A program made the position numbers and the translations under genes. The notes under the pieces were generated by a model, which saw only the letters and a list, made by a program, of their open reading frames with translations, was not told the DNA's origin and did not search any database. Of a stretch of DNA of 41,689 nucleotides, positions 22,873 to 30,328 are shown in pieces. The stretch's first letter is position 1; the number at the start of each line of letters is the position of its first letter. The DNA comes from an uncultured Lachnospiraceae bacterium (lineage in GTDB: Bacteria > Bacillota > Clostridia > Lachnospirales > Lachnospiraceae): positions 1 through 41,689 of the forward strand of contig CAMJPM010000018.1 of the NCBI GenBank assembly GCA_946407725.1. Direction: 5' to 3'.

Positions 22873-23969
22873 TCATCCTTTATGATCAGCTGGTCCAAAG
22901 CGTCAAGTATCTCTTCGTCCGTTACTGTGGTATCAATAGCTGCCTTTCCCACTTTTTTTAGCAATATAAACCTGATCTTATCCCCGTCCATTTTCTTATC
23001 AGACTTTGTGAGCTTTAAGATCTCCGCGGGATCTGCGTCATCAGGCAGGGATAAGGGCAGCTTAAAGGGCAGGAACATATCCCTTATCTCATAAAACTCT
23101 TCAGTGGAAATGTATTCCCTTTTATATGAGATATAGGAGGCTGCGATTATGCCCAGAGCCACACATTCCCCGTGCAGCATCGTAAAATTCATATATTTCT
23201 CAATAGCATGCCCTATGGTATGGCCGAAATTGAGTATTGCCCTCATTCCCATTTCCGTAGGATCCTGCTCCACCACAAAAGCCTTGATCTCACAGGATCT
23301 CTTTATCATTTTTTCAAGGACTTCACTCTCCTGGTCATTGATCTCATTAAAATTGTTTACAAGAAATTCATAATATGAAGCCTCCCTGATGAGGCCGTGC
23401 TTTAAGATCTCCGCCATTCCCGAAGCAAACTGTCTTTTCGGAAGACTTTTTAAGAAGGCCGTGTTCATATAGACTAATGCCGGCTGGTGGAAGGCGCCTG
23501 CCATGTTCTTATAATTATTCACATCCACTCCGGTCTTGCCACCTATGGAGCTGTCCGTCTGGGATAAAAGCGTGGTGGGCACCTGTATGAACCGTATACC
23601 CCTTAAATAGACTGCTGAAGCAAAACCGGCCATATCTCCAATGACCCCGCCTCCCAGGGCTATAATAAGGTCTTTCCTGTCAAAAGAACACTTTATCAGC
23701 TCGCAGAGTATTTCCCTCACCCTGTCCAGGTTCTTGTTTTCTTCCCCGGCAGGCACCGTAAAAGAAAAAACCTCCTTAAAGCATGGCGTTACCGCCTCTG
23801 ATAAAGGTGCAAGATAGAGAGGAGCCACATTGCTGTCGGTGACAATAAGCGCCCTCCTGTCTTTTACATCCAGTTTTTCTATAATTTCAGGCAGTCTCTC
23901 AAGGCTGTGCTCTATAACAATATCATAACCCGGTCCCGAGACCGTGTCTTTTATATGTACTATGGACAT
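22869..23969 (-). CDS. aroB: 3-dehydroquinate synthase
   Basis: The second shikimate-pathway enzyme: it converts 3-deoxy-D-arabino-heptulosonate 7-phosphate to 3-dehydroquinate, using NAD and a divalent metal. The 366 residues match the family. Visible are GGGVIGDMAGFASAVYLRGI (about 106-125, NAD-binding), VPTTLLSQTDSSIGGKTGVDV, MAEILKHGLI (metal Glu and substrate Lys), and NFGHTIGHAIE and LHGECVALGI with the metal histidines. The start at 23969 has GGAGGAA just upstream. A TATAAT on the minus strand at 24011-24016 is a possible -10, but its -35 is poor. It heads an operon with lspA, rluD-like and the kinase-like gene. Confidence 0.96.
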   Translation of the reverse strand: MSIVHIKDTVSGPGYDIVIEHSLERLPEIIEKLDVKDRRALIVTDSNVAPLYLAPLSEAVTPCFKEVFSFTVPAGEENKNLDRVREILCELIKCSFDRKDLIIALGGGVIGDMAGFASAVYLRGIRFIQVPTTLLSQTDSSIGGKTGVDVNNYKNMAGAFHQPALVYMNTAFLKSLPKRQFASGMAEILKHGLIREASYYEFLVNNFNEINDQESEVLEKMIKRSCEIKAFVVEQDPTEMGMRAILNFGHTIGHAIEKYMNFTMLHGECVALGIIAASYISYKREYISTEEFYEIRDMFLPFKLPLSLPDDADPAEILKLTKSDKKMDGDKIRFILLKKVGKAAIDTTVTDEEILDALDQLIIKDE

Positions 23970-24087
23970 TAAATTCCTCCGTTTATTTATGATCTGGCAT
24001 GGAAGATGAAATTATACCCTGCTCTTTACGCATGGCGTTGGCGGCATACCGGCATTATTCCTGATCGATATTCTTTCAATAACTGAA

Positions 24088-24113
24088 AAGGGCAGAGTAT
24101 GTACTCCGCCCTT
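24088..24113 (-). terminator. Rho-independent terminator after sepF
   Basis: On the minus strand, AAGGGC-g-GAGTA pairs with TACTC-t-GCCCTT around a 2-base loop (an 11-bp stem with one mismatch), immediately followed by TTTTC. It lies about 30 bases past the sepF stop at 24144, separating the yggS-sepF operon from aroB. Confidence 0.8.
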
Positions 24114-24143
24114 ATTATATCATATTATTTCCTGCTTTGTTTA

Positions 24144-24677
24144 TTAAAATCGGCCTCCTGCGACCCTTGCGAATTCGTATGGCCTGTTGCTGCTCTCTCT
24201 TGAGGCAGTGGCGGGTATCTCGTTGCTGGAATCACCTGAAAGTTCCACGCTTTTAGGAGCAATTATAAATATGAAGCTTGAAATCTTTACCATATTTCCG
24301 CTGAGTACATAGGTTGCCCCGGAAATGGTGTTTATAATCTTTTCTGCAAGAGTTTCATTAATTCCCTCAAGATTGAGAACCACTGTACGATCTGAAGAGA
24401 AAGCGTCCAGAATATCACATACATCCGCATCGGAAGTGGGTTTGAACATTGTAATCTCCCTTTCGGAATCCTCCGTACGGTTTTTGCGGGAAGATCTCAT
24501 CGGAGTGATCTTTGCTTTCTTTACAGGAGCCTCTGCTTCCTCAACCTTCTTCTTTTTATTGAAAAATCCCTTGGGCTCTTCTTCCTCTTCTTCCTCATCT
24601 ATGAAGTCTTCTTCATCATAATACTCTTCGTCTTCACCCAGGCTAAAGGTATTCATGATCTTGTCAAAAAAACTCAT
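24144..24677 (-). CDS. sepF: Cell division protein SepF
   Basis: About 177 residues from the ATG at 24677 (GGGAGGAG seven bases upstream); a TTG two codons earlier is less likely. The N-terminus MSFFDKIMNTFSL is the amphipathic membrane-targeting helix typical of SepF, then a strongly acidic linker (EEYYDEEDFIDEEEEEEEP), a basic patch, and the SepF core (about 80-150): ITMFKPTSDADVCDILDAF, TVVLNLEGINETLAEKIINT and ISGATYVLSGNMVKISSFIFIIAP. SepF polymerises and tethers FtsZ rings to the membrane. It is downstream of yggS by 29 bases, the standard Firmicute pairing (ylmE-ylmF). Confidence 0.94.
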   Translation of the reverse strand: MSFFDKIMNTFSLGEDEEYYDEEDFIDEEEEEEEPKGFFNKKKKVEEAEAPVKKAKITPMRSSRKNRTEDSEREITMFKPTSDADVCDILDAFSSDRTVVLNLEGINETLAEKIINTISGATYVLSGNMVKISSFIFIIAPKSVELSGDSSNEIPATASRESSNRPYEFARVAGGRF

Positions 24678-24712
24678 TTTCAATCTCCTCCCTTTATAAA
24701 CAGCCTTGCTGT

Positions 24713-25468
24713 CTATTTATTGTAATCTCTCTCACCGAAGATGCCGGTTCCTACTCTGACCATGGTTGAGCCTTCTTCAACAGCGGCTATGTAATCATTG
24801 GTCATCCCAAAGGACAGGACGGACAGAAATCCGTTCGATAAAGATTCACGTATTTCCTTCGGAAATCCGTTCTCATGGTTTACATTATCTCCTGTATTTG
24901 AATTTATGTCAACAACTTTTTTTATAATTTTTTTAAAATATTTTCGATTTTCTTCATAATTATCAACATTCGGAGCAATACACATCAAGCCTTTAACTGA
25001 AATATTAGGTAAACCAATTATTTTGTAAACCAATTCCTCCGCATCGTCATAAGCCGCACCAAACTTGGATTCTTCATCGGCGATGTTGATTTCTACAAGG
25101 ATATCCTGCGTTAGATCCCTCTTAACGCACTGTTTACTTATCTCTTCCGCCAGCTCATAGGAATCAACGCTATGAATAAGCGCAACCCTGCCTGCTATAT
25201 ACTTGACTTTATTGCGCTGCAGGTGCCCGATCATGTGCCAGCGTATATCTTTCGGCATTTCCTCCATTTTTGCGGTCAGCTCCTGCACCTTGTTTTCGCC
25301 GAAGTCCCGGACGCCCTCATTATAAGCCTTCATGATAAGGTCCACCGGCTTGGTCTTTGATACTGCTATAAGTGTGACATCGGACCTCTTTCTTCCCGCT
25401 CTATTACAGGCTTCTTCAATATTCCTGTTTACAATCTTCAGGTTTTCCGCTACATTGACGTCACTCAT
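24713..25468 (-). CDS. yggS: YggS-family pyridoxal phosphate homeostasis protein (PLPBP)
   Basis: About 251 residues from the ATG at 25468 (MSDVNVAENL). The frame stays open to a TTG at 25486, but that stretch contains the ribosome site GGAGGAA itself. The PLP-linking Lys is near residue 38 in LIAVSKTKP. Other family blocks are FGENKVQELTAKMEEM, WHMIGHLQRNKVKYI, IHSVDSYELAEEI, LVEINIADEESKFGA, GLMCIAP, LSFGMTNDY and STMVRVGTGIFGER. About 15-20 extra residues around NSNTGDNVNHENGFPKE separate the GLMCIAP and LSFGM blocks, and this stretch of the gene is markedly A/T-rich. It has its own promoter and precedes sepF. Confidence 0.92.
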   Translation of the reverse strand: MSDVNVAENLKIVNRNIEEACNRAGRKRSDVTLIAVSKTKPVDLIMKAYNEGVRDFGENKVQELTAKMEEMPKDIRWHMIGHLQRNKVKYIAGRVALIHSVDSYELAEEISKQCVKRDLTQDILVEINIADEESKFGAAYDDAEELVYKIIGLPNISVKGLMCIAPNVDNYEENRKYFKKIIKKVVDINSNTGDNVNHENGFPKEIRESLSNGFLSVLSFGMTNDYIAAVEEGSTMVRVGTGIFGERDYNK

Positions 25469-25565
25469 ATTCAAATGTTCCTCCAATATCAGTCATTCCT
25501 GGCCGCCGGATATCTGCCGTATTTCCAAAACAGTAAGACAAACCGGCCTGACCAAATTCATCGGT

Positions 25566-25594
25566 TATTATATCGTAAAAACTTTATGTTAACA
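25566..25594 (-). promoter_or_regulatory. Sigma-A promoter of yggS-sepF
   Basis: Minus strand: TTGTTA (25589-25594), 17 bases, perfect TATAAT (25566-25571), about 98 bases before the yggS ATG. Confidence 0.65.
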
Positions 25595-25662
25595 ATGGGG
25601 ATTATGAAAATATGTTTATTGATGTTTATTAATGTGACAAAAATTATGATACTTTTCATCCC

Positions 25663-25690
25663 GTAACCACGCACTCTGCTGCGTGGTTAC
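25663..25690. promoter_or_regulatory. 11-bp perfect hairpin between divergent promoters
   Basis: GTAACCACGCA ctctgc TGCGTGGTTAC is a perfect 11-bp stem. It lies between the two outward promoters and outside both expected transcripts, so it is unlikely to terminate either. A DNA-level role (operator, insulator or mobile palindrome) is an inference. Confidence 0.55.
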
Positions 25691-25725
25691 AGGAAACAGC
25701 CCTGGCAACAAATCTTGTGAATGGG

Positions 25726-25754
25726 TTGTTTAATTATACTATATGAAGTATAAT
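25726..25754 (+). promoter_or_regulatory. Promoter with overlapping palindrome before the small P-loop gene
   Basis: TTGTTT (25726-25731), 17 bases, perfect TATAAT (25749-25754). The dyad ATTATACT atatg AGTATAAT-type palindrome (about 25733-25754) covers the -10 and the spacer, as an operator would. Confidence 0.65.
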
Positions 25755-25846
25755 TGATACATATAACGGTTTAAGCTGCTGCCACATCAGCACTGAAGCT
25801 GTTATTACCATATGAACAGATCCCAAAGGACAGGAGGAAAAAAGAT

Positions 25847-26269
25847 ATGATACAGTTGATCGTAGCTGAAAAGGGGCAGGGGAAGACCAAGTTTCTCCTT
25901 GAAAAGGTTTCCGAGGCTCAGGCAAAGGCCAAAGGAAACGTGGTTTTTATAGACAATGATCTATCTCATATGTATGAGATAAAAAATACCGTCAGATTTG
26001 TAAATATCAGCGATTATAATATCCATAACGCCGAAGAATTCTATGGTTTTATATGCGGACTTATGTCAGCAGACCATGATCTTGAACAGCTTTTTGTAGA
26101 CAAACTTCTTATCATATCTTCCTTAGGCAGCCCCAATGACGCCATCGAGCTTATCCATAAATTAGATGAGATCAGTACAAAATGCGATGTATCCCTTACT
26201 CTCAGTTTCACGGGAAAGAAAGCGGATCTTCCTGAAGATCTTCAAAAAGCAGTACTTGATTTTGTCTGA
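25847..26269 (+). CDS. Small P-loop ATPase-like protein of unknown role
   Basis: A 140-residue cytoplasmic protein with a Walker A variant near its start (IVAEKGQGKTKFLLEK, residues about 5-20) and a hydrophobic strand that could act as Walker B (FVDKLLIISSLG, about 84-95). Proteins like this appear in Clostridia annotated loosely as PilT-like, but at 140 residues it lacks the rest of a secretion ATPase, and no pilus genes are nearby. AGGAGG lies nine bases before the ATG. It is followed by a terminator-like hairpin and then by the HlyD-like gene. Function unknown; nucleotide binding is likely. Confidence 0.8.
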   Translation: MIQLIVAEKGQGKTKFLLEKVSEAQAKAKGNVVFIDNDLSHMYEIKNTVRFVNISDYNIHNAEEFYGFICGLMSADHDLEQLFVDKLLIISSLGSPNDAIELIHKLDEISTKCDVSLTLSFTGKKADLPEDLQKAVLDFV

Positions 26270-26286
26270 TCTGTACCCTGATTAAC

Positions 26287-26315
26287 AAGGCTGGCGCCTC
26301 ACAGGTGTCAGCCTT
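26287..26315 (+). terminator. Terminator-like hairpin after the small P-loop gene
   Basis: AAGGCTG-N15-CAGCCTT, with an inner partial stem (CGCCT/AGGTG), is followed by TCCTTTT. It lies 18 bases past the stop and 16 before the next ATG, so it may attenuate transcription into the HlyD-like gene. On the minus strand it would not be in any known transcript. Confidence 0.65.
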
Positions 26316-26330
26316 TCCTTTTAACGGAAT

Positions 26331-27767
26331 ATGGCTAAACACCGTAAGAAAAAAATCCAGAAAAAAGAAGCGCCTAAAATAAGGAAATTCCACAGACATT
26401 CCCTGACCAGGATGAATCTGGGAATACCTGTTTTTGGTTTTATTTTCGTATATATCGTTATTATGGTTATTCTTGCTTCCAAAAAGACTTCCATTGCGGG
26501 ATACGAAGTAAAGCTGGGGTCTCTTGCAAAAAACACCACTGCCCGCGGAATATGCATAAGGGATGAGCTGGTGGTAAAGGGCAGCAAAAACGGCTATGTG
26601 AATTACTATACCCACGAAAACCAGCGGGTTTCAACAGGAGCCCTTGTTTACTCCATAGATGAGAGCGGTACCCTCTCCGAGATCTTAAGGTCAAAGCAGC
26701 TGGAACAGACCAGTCTTGATGATTCCGATCTTCTGCAGGTAAGAAACGAGATACAGGATTACAGGAAGAACTACAGGGACAGCATCTTCAGCACTGTCTA
26801 TGATTTCAAGTATTCCCTGGAGGGCACTATTTCCAGGATAGCAAATGAAAATCTCCTTTCCACACTGAATTCCCTTTCAGGAAATTATGTAATGGAGAAT
26901 TCTCTTTCCATGGGCTATGCGCCAAACAGCGGCATTGTGATATTTTCCACCGACGGGCTGGAAACTCTCACACCCCAGGGGGTAAATGAGGATTCCTTTG
27001 ATGAAGGGAAATATGTTAAAAATACCCATGTGGAGAACTCACTTGTGTCTTCCGGCGAAGATATCTGCAAGATACTCACCAATGAAAAATGGTCAGTTGC
27101 CTTAAGATGGGATGAAACCTGGGAAGACCAGTTTACCGACGGCGATTACGTAAATGTCAAATTCTTAAAGAACGGCAATACCTCCTGGGGGCAGGAAACC
27201 ATCCTGAACAACGCAGAGGGAAAGTATCTGCTCCTAACCTTTACCAATTCCATGATAACCTTTGCCGGGGACAGATATATAGATCTGGAGCTTCTTACTA
27301 ATAACAGGGCAGGTCTGAAGATCCCCAATTCCTCCATTGTGAACAAGCAGTTCTACACAATACCCGAAGACTATGTCACCCGTGGCGGCAGTACGGATTC
27401 CGAGGGTTTCATAAGAGAAGCTTACATGGAGGACGGCACAAAGAGTACCGAGTTTGTGGATGCGAAGATCTATGACAAGGAAGACAATATGGTCTACATA
27501 GACACCAGGGCATTAAACCCCGGAGATGTGCTGATTAAGCCGGATTCAAACGAGACCTATACAGTCAGCAGCAAAGCCTCCTTAACCGGAGTATTCAACA
27601 TGAATAACGGCTTTGCGGACTTTACCAAGATCAATGTTCTATTCTCAAACAAGGAGTACTCTATCGTGGAATCCGGCACGAAGTACGGTCTCAGAGTATA
27701 TGACCACATAGTTTTAGACGGCGAGAGCGTCGAGGATGAAGACTTTGTCTTTGAAACAAATCTTTGA
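26331..27767 (+). CDS. HlyD-family-like membrane adaptor protein of the sepF/yggS neighbourhood
   Basis: A 478-residue protein with a very basic N-terminus (MAKHRKKKIQKKEAPKIRKFHRH), one membrane helix (about 32-50, IPVFGFIFVYIVIMVILA), then an extracellular part. The segment TARGICIRDELVVKGSKNGYVNYYTHENQRVSTGALVYSID looks like a split biotinyl-lipoyl/barrel-sandwich region of HlyD-type adaptors, followed by a helical stretch (about 120-190) and beta-rich C-terminal domains. No partner ABC exporter is adjacent. In Clostridia this type of protein recurs next to sepF and yggS, which hints at a cell-envelope or division role; that is an inference. The start lies shortly after a terminator-like hairpin, with a weak ribosome site (AACGGAAT). 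Confidence 0.75.
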   Translation: MAKHRKKKIQKKEAPKIRKFHRHSLTRMNLGIPVFGFIFVYIVIMVILASKKTSIAGYEVKLGSLAKNTTARGICIRDELVVKGSKNGYVNYYTHENQRVSTGALVYSIDESGTLSEILRSKQLEQTSLDDSDLLQVRNEIQDYRKNYRDSIFSTVYDFKYSLEGTISRIANENLLSTLNSLSGNYVMENSLSMGYAPNSGIVIFSTDGLETLTPQGVNEDSFDEGKYVKNTHVENSLVSSGEDICKILTNEKWSVALRWDETWEDQFTDGDYVNVKFLKNGNTSWGQETILNNAEGKYLLLTFTNSMITFAGDRYIDLELLTNNRAGLKIPNSSIVNKQFYTIPEDYVTRGGSTDSEGFIREAYMEDGTKSTEFVDAKIYDKEDNMVYIDTRALNPGDVLIKPDSNETYTVSSKASLTGVFNMNNGFADFTKINVLFSNKEYSIVESGTKYGLRVYDHIVLDGESVEDEDFVFETNL

Positions 27768-27806
27768 ACAAGTGACGTCTGAAAACCTTGTCATTTAGGC
27801 AGAAAA

Positions 27807-28781
27807 CTATTTTACAAGGGAGAGCATGGCTGCAGTCTTTCCGTAGGTCACGTCTATGCTCTTTCCTCTCATCACACAGGAAATGTAGTTATTCCCTCCT
27901 GAATCCTTTGAAAGCATCACGAGACAGCCGCCTGCCGCAAGGGTGGTACCGGTTTTTCCTCCGATGACATTCACGTTTTCGGGAGCCCGGGCCAGACCTT
28001 TAAGAAAGCGGTTGGTATTATCGCAGGTGAAATTGACCTCCGAACCGTCCGCATGCTTATATACTGTGGAATAATTAACGGTGGAGATCACCTGGACTAT
28101 CTCATCATATTTCACGGCCTCATTAAAGATAAGATACATATCATAGGCTGTAGTATAGTGGTTCTCATCCTGAAGTCCGTGGGGATTGATGAAATTGCTG
28201 TTTGTAGCACCGATGGCGCAGGCTTCCTTATTCATCATCTCGGCAAAGCCCTCTGTGGAGCCTCCCAGATTGACTGCTATAAGCTGAGCCACATCATTTG
28301 CCGAATAGATAAGGAGCATATGGAGAGCCTGATCCATCGTCATGCTGTCACCGCTTCTTAAGCCTATCTTCTGCACATCCCCCTCGGTAAACACACAGCT
28401 CTCATCGGCAGTAAACACCTGGTCGGGACTTGCATTTTTTACGGCAACTATGGCAGTAAGAACCTTGGTCATACTGGCAGGATAAAGCGTCGCAAGGGCA
28501 TTCCTGCTGTACATCATGTTCTTATTGGCACAGTCTATAAGAACGGCAGAACCATAGGAATCCTCTCCCTGACTGACCTCCTCCCCGGGCATAAGGTCGG
28601 GAACAGGCACAGCCAGATCAGAGGCGAAGGGTTCCACCGTACTATTTTCATTACTTGTTTCAAAACTGAAAGCTGTCTCAGATGAATCGATCTGAAAAGG
28701 CATCCTGACTTCCCTTTCGGCACAGCCACACAGAAAAATACAGGTCAAAGCAATGACCAAAAGGCTATTTATACATTTCAC
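27807..28781 (-). CDS. D-alanyl-D-alanine carboxypeptidase, lipoprotein-type (DacA/PBP5 family)
   Basis: About 324 residues from a GTG at 28781 (VKCINSLLVIALTCIFLCGCAE). The open frame extends further upstream, but only through mgsA, out of its frame. The lipobox FLCGC makes the Cys near residue 20 the probable anchor. The transpeptidase-like fold shows the catalytic SMTK (Ser near 103 in YPASMTKV), the SAN motif (LLIYSANDVAQ) and KTGTT (NVIGGKTGTT). It removes the terminal D-Ala of peptidoglycan pentapeptides and so limits cross-linking. The C-terminal beta domain of PBP5 is absent, as the protein ends soon after the catalytic domain. It is the last gene of the cell-shape operon and overlaps the mgsA 3' end by 17 bases. 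Confidence 0.9.
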   Translation of the reverse strand: MKCINSLLVIALTCIFLCGCAEREVRMPFQIDSSETAFSFETSNENSTVEPFASDLAVPVPDLMPGEEVSQGEDSYGSAVLIDCANKNMMYSRNALATLYPASMTKVLTAIVAVKNASPDQVFTADESCVFTEGDVQKIGLRSGDSMTMDQALHMLLIYSANDVAQLIAVNLGGSTEGFAEMMNKEACAIGATNSNFINPHGLQDENHYTTAYDMYLIFNEAVKYDEIVQVISTVNYSTVYKHADGSEVNFTCDNTNRFLKGLARAPENVNVIGGKTGTTLAAGGCLVMLSKDSGGNNYISCVMRGKSIDVTYGKTAAMLSLVK

Positions 28782-29160
28782 GCCACTCAAGATCTCCTCT
28801 GTCAAGGGATTTGATAAGAAGCTCCGCAGTAGCCAGATTTGTGGCAAGGGGGATATTGTGTATATCGCAGAGCTTAACCACATTATTTACATCAGGCTCA
28901 TGATTCTTGCTGGTAAGGGGATCTCTGAGGAATATCACCAGATCCATTTCATTATGCTCTATCTGGGCTCCCAGCTGCTGTTCACCACCCAGATGTCCCG
29001 CAAGAAACTTATGTACGTTCAGGTTTGTGATCTCCTCAATAAGCCTGCCGGTAGTGCCGGTGGCATAGAGATCATGATGGGAAAGAATTCCCCTGTAAGC
29101 AATACAGAAGTTCTGCATCAGCTTCTTTTTTGCATCATGTGCAACAAGTCCGATATTCAT
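28765..29160 (-). CDS. mgsA: Methylglyoxal synthase family protein with Glu at the catalytic-Asp position
   Basis: A 131-residue cytoplasmic enzyme that turns dihydroxyacetone phosphate into methylglyoxal plus phosphate, a bypass of lower glycolysis when phosphate is low. Family blocks are IGLVAHDAKK, DLYATGTTGRLI (phosphate-binding), LVIFLRDPL, HEPDV and LCDIHNIPLATN. The catalytic loop reads AGHLGGEQQLGA rather than the common SGPLGGDQQ: Glu near residue 60 stands where the E. coli enzyme has its catalytic base Asp71, and His replaces the Pro. The other active-site His and Asp residues (AHD, HEPD) are present. GGAGG precedes the ATG by five bases. Between rodA and dacA, as in other Clostridia. 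Confidence 0.92.
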   Translation of the reverse strand: MNIGLVAHDAKKKLMQNFCIAYRGILSHHDLYATGTTGRLIEEITNLNVHKFLAGHLGGEQQLGAQIEHNEMDLVIFLRDPLTSKNHEPDVNNVVKLCDIHNIPLATNLATAELLIKSLDRGDLEWREMYK

Positions 29161-29211
29161 TATACCCTCCGAATTTTCCTCCGCCCGGAATAATAGCGGA
29201 ATACCCCAGAA

Positions 29212-30327
29212 TTATAACCTGTCCCTTGTTCTTAAAAGCCCAATATTCAGGACTACCCCAAGCTCCATAAAAATACTGATAAGAGAGGTCATGCCATAGC
29301 TTACAAAGGGCAGCGGTATGCCGGTATTTGGCATTACTCCCGTTGTCACCGCTATGTTGAAAAAGGTCTGAAATCCCAAATGGGCTGCCACCCCGGCCGC
29401 TATCAGCGTACCCGCAAGATCCGAAGCGCTCCACCCAATTCTGAGCACCTCAATTATAATGATAAGCATAAGGAGGATCACAGCCATACAGCCTAAGAAC
29501 CCCAGCTCCTCTCCCACTATGGCGAAGATAAAATCCGTCTGCGGCTCGGAGATGAAATTGCCGTTTTTCACGGATCCGACTTCGTTGTTTTTGTATCCCT
29601 TTCCCATCAGCTGCCCGGAGCCAATGGCAACTATGGAATTCTGCTGCTGGTAGCCCTCGTCATTTGAATATTCTTCAGGCTGCAGCCATGCTAAAATCCT
29701 GGCCTGCTGGTAACCCTTTATTATTTCCTGGTTGGGCTGCAGCACCAGCATAAGTCCCAGCACCACCACGGGAAACAGCACCGCAAGAGTGCCGAATATT
29801 ACCTTAAGGCTTAGTCCGCCGATAAAGTACATGGTAACAAATATCATTATAAATACGATACTTGTAGACATATCTGGTTCTTTGTAAACCATATACCACG
29901 GGATCAGGAAGAATGCTATTCCTCCTAAAATCCTGCCGGGGCTGTTGATCTTTTCCTTATTTTTCATAATAAACTTTGCAAAGAATAAAATCAACAAAAA
30001 TTTGGCAACTTCCGAGGGCTGGAACTGTATTCCCGCTATTGACATCCACCTTCTGGCTCCGCCCACCTTCCGGCCGAAAAACAGCACGGACTGCAGCAGT
30101 ACAAGACACAGGATATAGTAAACCCAGTAAAAATTTAAAAGGGTCCGGTAATCCACAAGGGATATGATGACCATAAGGAAGAATCCCACCACCAGACCTA
30201 CAATCTGTCTGCTCTGTACGGATTCCCGGGCACTTCCTATGATCACTATACCGTAGACCGAAATGGCAACGGAAAAGAGGATCAGGAAGAAATCATAATT
30301 TTTTATGTGATAGGCCTTCGGAAACAT
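29212..30327 (-). CDS. rodA: Rod-shape peptidoglycan glycosyltransferase RodA
   Basis: An SEDS-family membrane glycosyltransferase (about 371 residues, roughly ten helices) that polymerises glycan strands for cell elongation with its partner PBP2. Visible blocks are VGGARRWMSIAGIQFQPSEVAKFLLILF (SEDS signature), PWYMVYKEPDMSTSIVF (the loop with the functional Asp in EPD), QTDFIFAIVGEELGFLG and MPNTGIPLPFVSYGMTS. I chose the ATG at 30327 because MFPKAYHIKNYDF matches the family N-terminus and falls just past the pbp2 stop. A GTG at 30348 would extend it seven codons into pbp2. Ribosome sites are weak at both, so translational coupling to pbp2 is likely. Confidence 0.93.
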   Translation of the reverse strand: MFPKAYHIKNYDFFLILFSVAISVYGIVIIGSARESVQSRQIVGLVVGFFLMVIISLVDYRTLLNFYWVYYILCLVLLQSVLFFGRKVGGARRWMSIAGIQFQPSEVAKFLLILFFAKFIMKNKEKINSPGRILGGIAFFLIPWYMVYKEPDMSTSIVFIMIFVTMYFIGGLSLKVIFGTLAVLFPVVVLGLMLVLQPNQEIIKGYQQARILAWLQPEEYSNDEGYQQQNSIVAIGSGQLMGKGYKNNEVGSVKNGNFISEPQTDFIFAIVGEELGFLGCMAVILLMLIIIIEVLRIGWSASDLAGTLIAAGVAAHLGFQTFFNIAVTTGVMPNTGIPLPFVSYGMTSLISIFMELGVVLNIGLLRTRDRL

Positions 30328-30328
30328 T

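Larger units (their letters stand above)
25469..25846. other. Divergent promoter region between yggS and the small P-loop protein gene
   Basis: No gene is visible in these 378 bases. From left to right: leader and promoter for yggS (minus strand, 25566-25594), an A/T-rich stretch, a long perfect hairpin at 25663-25690, and a plus-strand promoter at 25726-25754 with an 85-90 base leader ending in AGGAGG. The leader contains only weak dyads, and I do not recognise a riboswitch class. Confidence 0.65.

Noticed and set aside
25663-25690. Long palindrome as a terminator for yggS or the P-loop gene
   Set aside because: It lies upstream of both promoters, so neither transcript should run through it.
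28782-28883. Longer N-terminus for the D-Ala-D-Ala carboxypeptidase
   Set aside because: It would put 34 non-signal residues before the lipoprotein signal and lies wholly over mgsA in another frame.
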